From the NCBI GenBank assembly GCA_018365895.1, contig JAGZJD010000027.1:1-30772 (forward strand): a stretch of 30,772 bases of DNA, in the 5' to 3' direction. The translations under genes were made by a program, and so were the position numbers. Shown one piece after another: positions 23,684 through 30,772 of the stretch (the first letter of the stretch is position 1; the number at the start of each line of letters is the position of its first letter). The notes under the pieces are model-generated. The model saw only the letters and a program-made list of their open reading frames with translations, had not been told where the DNA came from and did no database searches. This DNA is from Lachnospiraceae bacterium (GTDB taxonomy: Bacteria > Bacillota_A > Clostridia > Lachnospirales > Lachnospiraceae).

Positions 23684-24901
23684 CTATCTCGCGTAAATCT
23701 TCACAAGCTCTACAATCATATCTGTTGCTTTATCCATACCTTCTACTGTCGCATGTTCATAAGGTCCGTGATAACCGTGTCCGCCTGTTCCGAGATTCGG
23801 ACATGGAAGTCCTCTGTAAGATAACTGGCTTCCGTCAGTACCTCCGCGGATCGGGGAAATATCTTCTGTCACATTTGCATTTTTGCATGCTTCTCTTGCA
23901 TTATCAATCAGATGCATACAATCAGCAATGATACTTGACATATTGCGGTATTCATCCCGAATTGTTAATTTAACAGTTCCTTCTCCCCATTTTTCATTCA
24001 TAATCTTTTCAATGTGGCACAGTGTCTTCTTTCTTGCTTCAAAAGAATTCAGATCATGATCGCGAACAATATACTGAGCCTTTGCATAGGCAACATCACC
24101 GCTCAAACTGCACAAATGATAAAATCCTTCATAACCGGATGTATCTCTAGGCGTTTCACATCCCGGAAGCATTTGATTAATCTGTGTCGCAAGAAGCACT
24201 GCATTGATCATAACATCTTTTGATCCACCCGGATGTACATTAAACCCATTTACTTCAAAAGTTGCTTCACAGGCATTAAAGTTCTCATACTGGATTTCCC
24301 CTTCGCCATCTCCATCCAATGTATATGCATACTCTGCCCCAAATCTTTCAATATCAAAATGAGAAGCTCCTGTTCCTACTTCCTCATCCGGTGTAAATGC
24401 AACACTGATCTGACCATGAGGAATTTCTTCATCTCTCAGACGTTCAATCAAAGTCATAATCTCTGCAATTCCCGCCTTGTCATCTACACCGAGAATAGTT
24501 GTTCCGTCAGATGTAATCAGTGTTCTTCCTTTCAGCGATGGAAGATGCGGAAAATCTTTTACAGAGAGTACACGACCGCTATCCCCGAGTACGAGATCTT
24601 CTCCATTATAGTTTTCTGTCAGTACCGGTTTAATTTCATGATCACAGAAATCCGATACTGTATCCATATGGGCAATAAATCCGATCTTTGTTTTCTCTTC
24701 ATATCCCGGAGTTGCCGGAATGATTCCGTATACAAAGCATTGCTCATCCACAGCAGCATTTTCCACACCCAATTCCTTTAGCTCTTCTACGAGCATCTTT
24801 GCCAACTCAAACTGACATGCTGAACTTGGTGTTGTTCCACTCTCTCCGTCACTTGGTGTGCGCACAACAATGTATTTCAACATTCTCTCATATGCCTTCA
24901 T
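23684..24901 (-). CDS. pepT: Tripeptide aminopeptidase (peptidase T)
   Basis: A 405-residue M20B peptidase, the usual length, releasing the N-terminal residue of tripeptides in the cytoplasm. Metal ligands and catalytic residues are visible: H78 and D80 (IAHMDTV), D140 (LGVDDKAG), E173-E174 (TPDEEVGTG), D196 (TLDGDGEGE) and a late histidine in GGHGYHGPYEHATVE. The tripeptide N-terminus pocket segment IRGGTDGSQLSYRGLPCPNL is present. Start follows AAGGGAGG. It has its own promoter with an inverted repeat and ends at a shared terminator with the LysR gene. Confidence 0.96.
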   Translation of the reverse strand: MKAYERMLKYIVVRTPSDGESGTTPSSACQFELAKMLVEELKELGVENAAVDEQCFVYGIIPATPGYEEKTKIGFIAHMDTVSDFCDHEIKPVLTENYNGEDLVLGDSGRVLSVKDFPHLPSLKGRTLITSDGTTILGVDDKAGIAEIMTLIERLRDEEIPHGQISVAFTPDEEVGTGASHFDIERFGAEYAYTLDGDGEGEIQYENFNACEATFEVNGFNVHPGGSKDVMINAVLLATQINQMLPGCETPRDTSGYEGFYHLCSLSGDVAYAKAQYIVRDHDLNSFEARKKTLCHIEKIMNEKWGEGTVKLTIRDEYRNMSSIIADCMHLIDNAREACKNANVTEDISPIRGGTDGSQLSYRGLPCPNLGTGGHGYHGPYEHATVEGMDKATDMIVELVKIYAR

Positions 24902-24939
24902 GTCCTTTTCCTCCCTTATAATTCTTTTGCCTAATTTGC

Positions 24940-24968
24940 ACTATAGCACACCTGACAAATACTGTCAA
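24940..24968 (-). promoter_or_regulatory. pepT promoter with overlapping inverted repeat
   Basis: TTGACA (24963-24968) and TATAGT (24940-24945), minus strand, 17-base spacer. The palindrome TGACA-N5-TGTCA (24953-24967) covers the -35 element, making repression by an unidentified regulator plausible. Confidence 0.7.
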
Positions 24969-25001
24969 TCTTTCATCCGGAGTGTGATTTTTCATTTTTC
25001 A

Positions 25002-26741
25002 CTATGCAAACTGACTATTATAGAGTGCTGCATATTTTCCCTCTTTTGCCATCAGTTCATCATGATTTCCAACTTCTTTTATATCTCCATCTTCCATGTA
25101 TAAAATCATATCTGCATCTCGAATTGTCGAAAGCCGATGTGCAATTACAAAACTGGTACGTCCCTTCATAAGCTCTACCATAGCTCGCTGAATCAGAACC
25201 TCTGTATGAGTATCTACATTACTTGTCGCTTCATCAAGAATCATAATTTCAGGATCCGATGCAATTGCTCTGGCAATCGTCAGAAGCTGTCGTTCTCCTT
25301 GTGAAATATTTTCTGCTCCTTTTGACAGCATCATATCATATCCGCCCGGGAGCGTTTTTATAAAGCTATGGGCGCAAGCTGATTTTGCTGATGCGATAAT
25401 TTTGCTTCTGTCCATATGTTCTTCTGCATACCCAAGATTATCTGCAATTGTTCCTTCAAAAAGCCATGTATCCTGTAAAACCATACCAAATCGATCTCTC
25501 AGTTCTTCTCTTGGCATGTCACATATATTAACGCCATCTACTGTAATCGCACCGCCATTCAATTCATAAAACCTCATCAAAAGATTAATCAGAGTTGTCT
25601 TTCCTGCTCCTGTCGGTCCTACGATTGCCACCTTTTGTCCCGGTTTCACAGTGAGATTCACTCCATTCATCAACATCCGATCAGGCGTATAGCCGAACTG
25701 AACATTTTCAAATCTCACACTGCCGGAACGATCTTCCGGAATCATTCCATTCTCTGCTTCCGGCAATTCTTCTTCTGCATCCAATAATGCAAAAATTCTG
25801 TCTCCGGCAGCCTTTGCTGCCCCAAAACTTCCTGCCATTCCTGCCAGCGAAGAAAATGGTTCTGCAAACCTTCTTGTATATTCAAGCATTGCCTGTACAT
25901 TTCCTACGGTAATAAACCCGCCGAGTGCACGCAGACATCCGATTGCAGCACAGATTACATATCCCATATCATTTACGAAAGTTGTAATCGGACTGACTGC
26001 TCCCGCAATTGTCTCTGCCTTGTAGGAACTGTTCTTCAAGTTTTCGTTCAGAGCCTGGAACTGTTCCTTTGCTCTTTCTTGGTAACTAAATGCCTGAACA
26101 ACTTGCTGACCATTATACATTTCTTCTATGTATCCATTCAATTCTCCCAGTAATTTCTGCTGTCTTTCATAATGCTTTCCACCAGATTTCATAACCCCGG
26201 CTGCACTTAATAAAGATAACGGAACCATAATAATTGGAATGAAAGTCAGTTTTGGACTAATCGTCAGCATCATAAGCAAAATACCTATCGCAGTAATAAT
26301 CTGCGTTACAATTGATGTAAGATTTTGACTTACAGTATTATTAATCATATCTACATCATTTGTAATCACACTAAGGATATCACCATGCGTATGTGTATCA
26401 TAATAATCTAATTTCAATCTGTGCATTTTGCTGTCAATATCACTTCGAATCTCTCGCATAACATTTGCTGTAATCTTAGCCATGTGAAATCCTTGCAAAA
26501 ATGAAAAAAATTGTGAAATGAGGTATAATCCTACGAGCGCAGCAAGAAGCCAAAGGATTGTTTCCCAGTAAAACACACCGTCTCGAATACTTTCAAACAG
26601 AGTCGTTGTCACTTTTCCAATTACAAACGGCGCCATTACAGTAAAAATTGTACTGACAGAAGCAAACAGCAACACCAAAAACAGCCTAAGTCGATAAGAT
26701 TTTAAATATCCAAATAATCTCTTAAACGTATGCTTTTTCAT
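25002..26741 (-). CDS. Heterodimeric ABC exporter subunit, catalytically complete nucleotide site
   Basis: A 579-residue fused exporter half: six membrane helices in residues about 15-310 and an ATPase domain after residue 340. Walker A is GPTGAGKTT, Walker B ends in LDEATS with the catalytic Glu, and the switch His is in IAHRLST. The signature is deviant, ISQGE instead of LSGGQ. Its start overlaps the end of the upstream ABC gene by 20 bases, and AAAGGAG lies inside that gene. It pairs with the 26722-28467 product as a drug or lipid exporter of the BmrC/BmrD or TM287/288 type; the substrate is unknown. Confidence 0.92.
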   Translation of the reverse strand: MKKHTFKRLFGYLKSYRLRLFLVLLFASVSTIFTVMAPFVIGKVTTTLFESIRDGVFYWETILWLLAALVGLYLISQFFSFLQGFHMAKITANVMREIRSDIDSKMHRLKLDYYDTHTHGDILSVITNDVDMINNTVSQNLTSIVTQIITAIGILLMMLTISPKLTFIPIIMVPLSLLSAAGVMKSGGKHYERQQKLLGELNGYIEEMYNGQQVVQAFSYQERAKEQFQALNENLKNSSYKAETIAGAVSPITTFVNDMGYVICAAIGCLRALGGFITVGNVQAMLEYTRRFAEPFSSLAGMAGSFGAAKAAGDRIFALLDAEEELPEAENGMIPEDRSGSVRFENVQFGYTPDRMLMNGVNLTVKPGQKVAIVGPTGAGKTTLINLLMRFYELNGGAITVDGVNICDMPREELRDRFGMVLQDTWLFEGTIADNLGYAEEHMDRSKIIASAKSACAHSFIKTLPGGYDMMLSKGAENISQGERQLLTIARAIASDPEIMILDEATSNVDTHTEVLIQRAMVELMKGRTSFVIAHRLSTIRDADMILYMEDGDIKEVGNHDELMAKEGKYAALYNSQFA

Positions 26742-28467
26742 CTGAAACTATCTCCTTTCCCAATTGGATTTCCGCGATTTCCCGATAAAGCGGACATGTA
26801 TTTAAAAGTTCTCTATGTGTTCCCTGACCAACAATCATCCCATCATCAACGACTAAGATACGATCTGCATCAAGAATCGTACTAATTCTCTGTGCAACCA
26901 TAATTACTGTTGCATTTCCCATTGCTGCTTTCAAATTTTTCCGAAGCGTTAAATCTGTTTTCATATCCAATGCAGAAAAGCTATCATCAAATACATAAAT
27001 TTCTGGTTCTTTCATAACAGCTCTTGCAATTGCCATTCTCTGTCTCTGTCCACCGGAAAGATTTGTTCCTCCCTGAGCAATTGCCTCATGATATCCATTT
27101 TCTTTTTTCAAAATAAATTCCTCTGCACATGCAATTTTTGCTGCTGTCATCCATTCCTGCTCTGTTCCATGACGTTTGCCAAAGTTTAGGTTAGAAGCGA
27201 TATCTCCTGAAAATAAAACATTTTTTTGAGGAACATATCCAATTAAAGAACGAAGTTCATCTACTGCATATTCTTTTACATTTACGCCGTCAATAAGAAC
27301 TTCTCCAAATAGAGGATCATACAGCCGTGGAATCAATTTCAAAATACTGGATTTTCCTCTTCCTGTTCCTCCTATAATTGCCGTAATTTCTCCTGGATGT
27401 GCTTCAAAACTAATGTCTTTTAAAATTGGTTCCTGGGCTCCTGGATAGGCAAATGTCACATGGCGAAATTCTACCGTAGAACGCAGTGGACGATCTTTTA
27501 CAGAAAATGAACCATCCTTAATACTTGTTTCTGTTTCCAATACTTCCCCAATACGTTTAGAACAGGCATACGCCGTAGGAAACATCATAATAACAAGTGC
27601 CAACATCATTGCCGACATAAGTACCATACTGATATATTGACTGTTCGCCACTAAAGAACCAACTTCCATAGCCCCTGTCTCAACATAATGTGCTCCTAAA
27701 CCCAATACCGCTGCTGTTGTCACCCCAAAAATCACATTAATCACTGGTAAAAGAAGACTTGTAATTCTTCCTGACAGCATTGCCGTAGCAGCATAATCCT
27801 TGTTCGCTTCTCCAAATCGACTACTTTCCGTTTTTTGCTTATTGAATGCCCTAATAACTCTGACACCTTCCAATGACTCCAAAAATAATTGATTAATTCG
27901 ATCGAGTTTCTTCCGCAATTTAATAGAATATCTGGATGCAAATAAAATGATAATGCCACATCCGATCAATAACACCGGAATTGCAACACTAAGTACAGAA
28001 CTAACCTTTCCCCCTGTCGCTGCTGAAAATACGAGTCCGGCAATTGCCATCATTGGCGCAAGAATTCCAATCCGCAAAAGCATCGTAAGAAAATTTTGAA
28101 CATTTGTGATATCTGACGTACTTCTTGTAACAAGACTCGCCGTTCCGAAATGATCCAATTCTGCCGCAGAAAAGCTCTGAACTTTTTCAAATACCTGCCT
28201 GCGGAGATTCGCTGAAAAATCTGTTGAAATGCGAGATGCAATTTTTACAGATAAAAAATTCACAACTCCTGCAAGCGCAGTAACTCCCGCCATAATAGCT
28301 GCGAGTACCAAAATCATATTCTGAGAATTCTCTGTTACCCCATTATTAATCATTTGTGCAAGTAAAGACGGCAGCATCATTTCTGCAATTGCTGCAAATA
28401 AAATCAAAATAGACAATAATAGAATCTGCCGTCCCTTTAGTTTAACTTTTGAAAATATTGTTTTCAT
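26722..28467 (-). CDS. Heterodimeric ABC exporter subunit, degenerate nucleotide site
   Basis: A 581-residue exporter half with N-terminal membrane domain and C-terminal ATPase. Walker A is GGTGRGKSS and the signature is canonical LSGGQ, but Walker B runs FDDSFS with Asp in place of the catalytic Glu, and the switch residue is Gln (VAQRIST) rather than His. These changes complement those of the partner, giving one active and one degenerate composite ATP site. The start is placed at MKTIFSKVK, seven bases after AAAGGA; a GTG two codons upstream is possible. It follows the GNAT gene by 14 bases. Confidence 0.92.
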   Translation of the reverse strand: MKTIFSKVKLKGRQILLLSILILFAAIAEMMLPSLLAQMINNGVTENSQNMILVLAAIMAGVTALAGVVNFLSVKIASRISTDFSANLRRQVFEKVQSFSAAELDHFGTASLVTRSTSDITNVQNFLTMLLRIGILAPMMAIAGLVFSAATGGKVSSVLSVAIPVLLIGCGIIILFASRYSIKLRKKLDRINQLFLESLEGVRVIRAFNKQKTESSRFGEANKDYAATAMLSGRITSLLLPVINVIFGVTTAAVLGLGAHYVETGAMEVGSLVANSQYISMVLMSAMMLALVIMMFPTAYACSKRIGEVLETETSIKDGSFSVKDRPLRSTVEFRHVTFAYPGAQEPILKDISFEAHPGEITAIIGGTGRGKSSILKLIPRLYDPLFGEVLIDGVNVKEYAVDELRSLIGYVPQKNVLFSGDIASNLNFGKRHGTEQEWMTAAKIACAEEFILKKENGYHEAIAQGGTNLSGGQRQRMAIARAVMKEPEIYVFDDSFSALDMKTDLTLRKNLKAAMGNATVIMVAQRISTILDADRILVVDDGMIVGQGTHRELLNTCPLYREIAEIQLGKEIVSDEKAYV

Positions 28468-28481
28468 ATACACATCCTTTC

Positions 28482-29018
28482 TTAAACGGTCAATTTAATT
28501 CCTGACAATAGAAACATGAAGCTCCCTAGTGCATATTTCTGAAGTTTCATATATTCTTCTCGCGAAACTATTCCACCATAATTCATGATCTCCATATTTC
28601 CGCTATGTCCTGCAATATAAAGATTTGAAGAAGTAAAACCGTTTTTTAAATAGAATTTCCTTCGGGCTATTCTTTGTTCTTTATTTGCAGCATGATCATC
28701 CAATTGTTCTATCAAAAGAACGATCTTCTTTCCAGAAAAACGTCTGCATACTTCCTGCATAATCTTACTTCCTGTTCCCCGGCTTCGAATCTTTCCTGAA
28801 ACAGCAAGATAATCTACCATGACCAGTTTTTCATATGGAATCACCATGACAAATCCCTGCAAGACTCCATCTTCTATTGCTGTTAATAACTGTGCCTTCC
28901 CTCTTTTCACGGAATGTCGGATTGTAAAAAAAGGTTTTCTCTCTGATTTTGGAAATGCTTCCAAATAAATTTCTTTCACTTCTTTCCATGACTTCTGATT
29001 TACATTAAAAAATTTCAT
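28482..29018 (-). CDS. GNAT family N-acetyltransferase
   Basis: A 178-residue acetyl-CoA-dependent acetyltransferase. The acetyl-CoA pyrophosphate loop is seen as KIRSRGTGSKIMQEV (about 92-106), preceded by the VDYLAVSG strand; the C-terminal part is less typical. The acceptor is unknown; position as the first gene before an ABC exporter and under a MerR-type promoter suggests drug or antimicrobial modification. Start follows TAGGAGTATACAG. Confidence 0.87.
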   Translation of the reverse strand: MKFFNVNQKSWKEVKEIYLEAFPKSERKPFFTIRHSVKRGKAQLLTAIEDGVLQGFVMVIPYEKLVMVDYLAVSGKIRSRGTGSKIMQEVCRRFSGKKIVLLIEQLDDHAANKEQRIARRKFYLKNGFTSSNLYIAGHSGNMEIMNYGGIVSREEYMKLQKYALGSFMFLLSGIKLTV

Positions 29019-29060
29019 CTGTATACTCCTATCTTCTTGTAATTTCCTTTGCCTTGTGAT

Positions 29061-29091
29061 ATTGTAAAGTATACAGTAACTGTAAAGTCAA
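29061..29091 (-). promoter_or_regulatory. MerR-type promoter of the GNAT-ABC exporter operon, 19-base spacer
   Basis: TTGACT (29086-29091) and TACAAT (29061-29066), minus strand, are separated by 19 bases. The spacer holds the palindrome TACAG-TTA-CTGTA. A long spacer with a central dyad is the hallmark of promoters that MerR-family activators untwist. Confidence 0.8.
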
Positions 29092-29102
29092 GGGTGATTG
29101 AA

Positions 29103-29924
29103 ATGAAAAATAAAAAATTTTTATATACAACCGGCCAATTTGCAAAACTCAATGGGATTAACAAACGTACTTTGCATTATTATGACGAAATTGGATTATT
29201 TTCTCCGGAAATAAAAACAGACAATGGATATCGATACTATACCTGCTTCCAAACAGTGCAATTAGAACTGATTATGACACTTCGAAAGATTGGATTATCA
29301 ATAGAAGAAATCATACATTACCAACAAAGTCCTTCCGGCAGCTCCTTTGCAGAATTAATTGCTGAAAAAAAAGAGTTCATTGATAGATCAATCCAAGAAC
29401 TTTTAAATATAAAAACATTTTTAGAAGAAAAATCAAACAAGTTAGCATTAAGTCTTACCGCAAAAGAAGATGAAATAACTGTAGTTTCACTACCTGAACA
29501 ACGTATTTTGCTCAGCGATCCTATTACCGGAGCATATGATGATGATGATTTTATTGTCGCCAGTGATTTCTCTCTCCGCCTAAAATCTATTTTTGGACTA
29601 TATGACAATTTTGGAAGCCGTATTTCTACAGAACAGATTTCAAACAGACAATATCACAAATATGACTGTTTCTTTGCCTATGGACGGGCAGATATCGAAA
29701 TTTATGATATTCTCAGACCTGCAGGCACATATTTGCGTACCTACTGCATTGGCAATTGGGATCGTCTTCATACTGTCTACGATAAAATCTGCAATTTTGC
29801 AGCCGAAAATGAGTTAGAATTATATGGATATGCCTATGAAGAAGGATTAAACGAGATGTCTTTGCGAAATTGCCAAGATTATATTACAATGATTACAATT
29901 CCTTGCAAGAAAAAAGCGCTATGA
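29103..29924 (+). CDS. MerR family transcriptional regulator, multidrug type
   Basis: A 273-residue regulator. The N-terminal winged helix is standard: [20 protein letters not shown] and the [21 protein letters not shown] wing (residues 6-46), followed by a coiled-coil helix at about 75-115 and a C-terminal effector domain of GyrI/BmrR-like size. Such proteins bind drug-like ligands. The start [11 protein letters not shown] follows AAGGGTG, which is preferred over the ORF extension through the intergenic operator. Divergent from the GNAT/exporter operon, which it probably activates. No clear own promoter was identified. Confidence 0.92.
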   Translation: MKNKKFLYTTGQFAKLNGINKRTLHYYDEIGLFSPEIKTDNGYRYYTCFQTVQLELIMTLRKIGLSIEEIIHYQQSPSGSSFAELIAEKKEFIDRSIQELLNIKTFLEEKSNKLALSLTAKEDEITVVSLPEQRILLSDPITGAYDDDDFIVASDFSLRLKSIFGLYDNFGSRISTEQISNRQYHKYDCFFAYGRADIEIYDILRPAGTYLRTYCIGNWDRLHTVYDKICNFAAENELELYGYAYEEGLNEMSLRNCQDYITMITIPCKKKAL

Positions 29925-29959
29925 GTGATTCCGGAAGAATCGACAAATAGCGCAAGTTT
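29916..29959 (+). terminator. Terminator of the MerR gene
   Basis: GCGCTAT (29916-29922) pairs with ATAGCGC (29947-29953), and the inner GATTC/GAATC forms a second stem. AAGTTTTTAT follows. The left arm overlaps the last two codons and stop. Confidence 0.8.
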
Positions 29960-29964
29960 TTATA

Positions 29965-29997
29965 AAATAGAAAAAGTATCCTCTTTCGACGATACTT
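29965..29997 (-). terminator. Terminator of the tRNA operon
   Basis: AAGTATC (29991-29997 read on minus) pairs with GATACTT (29974-29980) and is followed by a T-rich tract (TTTCTATTTT) on the minus strand, 12 bases beyond the last tRNA. Confidence 0.8.
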
Positions 29998-30008
29998 CTA
30001 ATAATAAA

Positions 30009-30095
30009 TGCCGCAGACCGGAATCGAACCGGTACGAAAGTATAAGTTTCGCAGGATTTTAAGTCCTGTGCGTCTGCCAGTTCCGCCACTGCGGC
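30009..30095 (-). tRNA. tRNA-Leu (anticodon TAA), copy 2
   Basis: 87-base class II tRNA: acceptor GCCGCAG/CTGCGGC, anticodon stem CAGGA/TCCTG with loop CTTAAAA, long variable arm, T-arm GGTTCGATTCC and discriminator A. CCA is not encoded. Last gene of the tRNA operon. It differs from the neighbour only by variable-arm pairs (CGAAA/TTTCG here). Confidence 0.95.
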
Positions 30096-30142
30096 ATATA
30101 TCTTACAATATTTAATTTAAAACACTTATTAATAATAAAAAA

Positions 30143-30229
30143 TGCCGCAGACCGGAATCGAACCGGTACGGGAGTATAAGTCCCGCAGGATTTTAAGTCC
30201 TGTGCGTCTGCCAGTTCCGCCACTGCGGC
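30143..30229 (-). tRNA. tRNA-Leu (anticodon TAA), copy 1
   Basis: Same structure as the copy at 30009-30095, 87 bases, discriminator A, no encoded CCA. The variable arm stem is CGGGA/TCCCG, so AA/TT pairs of the other copy are replaced by GG/CC with pairing kept. Confidence 0.95.
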
Positions 30230-30260
30230 ATTATCTGCAGCAAATACTATTTGCTGCAAA

Positions 30261-30333
30261 TGGGACCAATAGGGCTCGAACCTATGACCCTCTGCTTGTA
30301 AGGCAGATGCTCTCCCAGCTGAGCTATGATCCC
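30261..30333 (-). tRNA. tRNA-Val (anticodon TAC), copy 2
   Basis: 73 bases. Acceptor GGGATCA/TGGTCCC, anticodon stem TCTGC/GCAGA around CTTACAA, discriminator A, no encoded CCA. Identical to 30571-30643. Confidence 0.96.
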
Positions 30334-30365
30334 GTATAACATTTTAAAGCTGAACAAATCAGCAA

Positions 30366-30439
30366 CGACCCGGATGGGACTCGAACCCACGACCTCCGCC
30401 GTGACAGGGCGGCGCTCTAACCAACTGAGCCACCGGGCC
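30366..30439 (-). tRNA. tRNA-Asp (anticodon GTC), copy 2
   Basis: 74 bases. Acceptor GGCCCGG/CCGGGTC with one G-T pair, anticodon stem CCGCC/GGCGG around CTGTCAC, discriminator G as usual for Asp. Identical to 30674-30747. Confidence 0.96.
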
Positions 30440-30457
30440 AGATATGAATTTGTATAG

Positions 30458-30531
30458 TGGACCTTCGGGGACTCGAACCCAGGACCGATCGGTTATGAGC
30501 CGATTGCTCTAACCAACTGAGCTAAAGGTCC
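30458..30531 (-). tRNA. tRNA with CAT anticodon (Met elongator or Ile2)
   Basis: 74 bases. Acceptor GGACCTT/AAGGTCC, anticodon stem ATCGG/CCGAT around CTCATAA, discriminator A. It has a G-C first pair, so it is not an initiator. CAT can be elongator Met or, after lysidine modification, Ile2 reading AUA; the acceptor and D-arm (GGACCTTTAGCTCAGTTGG) resemble Ile2 of Bacillus subtilis as I recall it. The T-stem (CTGGG/CCCCG) has one T-C mismatch. Confidence 0.9.
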
Positions 30532-30570
30532 AAATCTTCTAAAATCACTATCCTGTCTAATGTAAATAAA

Positions 30571-30643
30571 TGGGACCAATAGGGCTCGAACCTATGACCC
30601 TCTGCTTGTAAGGCAGATGCTCTCCCAGCTGAGCTATGATCCC
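30571..30643 (-). tRNA. tRNA-Val (anticodon TAC), copy 1
   Basis: Same 73-base sequence as 30261-30333, with the anticodon loop CTTACAA. Part of a repeated Val-Asp unit. Confidence 0.96.
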
Positions 30644-30673
30644 ATATTATTTATAAGCTGAATAAATCAGCAA

Positions 30674-30747
30674 CGACCCGGATGGGACTCGAACCCACGA
30701 CCTCCGCCGTGACAGGGCGGCGCTCTAACCAACTGAGCCACCGGGCC
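30674..30747 (-). tRNA. tRNA-Asp (anticodon GTC), copy 1
   Basis: Same 74-base sequence as 30366-30439. It is the most upstream tRNA in the window; the operon probably continues beyond the right edge, perhaps from an rRNA operon, which cannot be seen here. Confidence 0.96.
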
Positions 30748-30772
30748 AGATCTTATGTACCTTCAAAACCAC

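Noticed and set aside
30059..30339. Open frames over the tRNA array
   Set aside because: They are translations of tRNA sequence, a common false gene call.
1..30772. CRISPR array, prophage, insertion sequence or integrase
   Set aside because: No regularly spaced repeats, transposase or integrase motifs were seen on either strand. The tRNA genes show no adjacent integrase or partial tRNA duplicate that would mark an attachment site.

Overview
The window looks like part of a low-GC Firmicutes chromosome, most likely a gut-type member of Lachnospiraceae/Clostridia. The evidence is strong AGGAGG-type ribosome binding sites, 17-bp-spaced sigma-A promoters, the Clostridia-style S10 ribosomal operon, classical rubrerythrin, two PPi-type phosphofructokinases and anaerobe-type reductase-like proteins. 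No phage, IS element or CRISPR array was seen; it reads as core and metabolic chromosome.

Layout. (1) 1-4004, minus strand: start of the S10 operon (rpsJ-rplC-rplD-rplW-rplB-rpsS-rplV-rpsC, the last cut by the window edge), with a clear promoter and a 240-base structured leader. (2) 4146-5755, minus: a 63-residue two-helix membrane protein and an orphan PrdD/PrdE-like pair related to D-proline/glycine reductase proproteins. (3) 5798-6506: decayed cardiolipin synthase. (4) 6590-10107, minus: GT2 glycosyltransferase, rubrerythrin and a cytoplasmic-looking Csp-type subtilase; the rubrerythrin start codon lies in a large inverted repeat. (5) 10117-13009: two convergent paralogous PPi-type phosphofructokinases separated by terminators. 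(6) 13072-15448, plus: a polar amino acid ABC importer (lipoprotein, permease, ATPase). (7) 15506-20899, minus: a five-gene unit of two uncharacterised membrane proteins (DUF5058-like and a partner), a PepT-like M20 peptidase, an M20D amidohydrolase and a sensor-type regulator. This is the best candidate here for an undescribed uptake-and-hydrolysis system. (8) 20992-21171: tRNA-Arg(ACG) with promoter and terminator. (9) 21231-23638: malic enzyme divergent from a LysR regulator. (10) 23684-24968: tripeptidase PepT. (11) 25002-29953: GNAT acetyltransferase plus a heterodimeric ABC exporter, divergent from a MerR regulator with a 19-bp-spacer promoter. (12) 29971-30747, minus: seven tRNAs (Val, Asp, CAT, Val, Asp, Leu, Leu in transcription order from the right edge), including a duplicated Val-Asp unit.

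Together the middle of the window is biased to peptide and amino acid use: three M20-type peptidases, an amino acid importer, a putative new transporter and reductase-like proteins. All family calls are made from motifs and memory of the families, without database searches.
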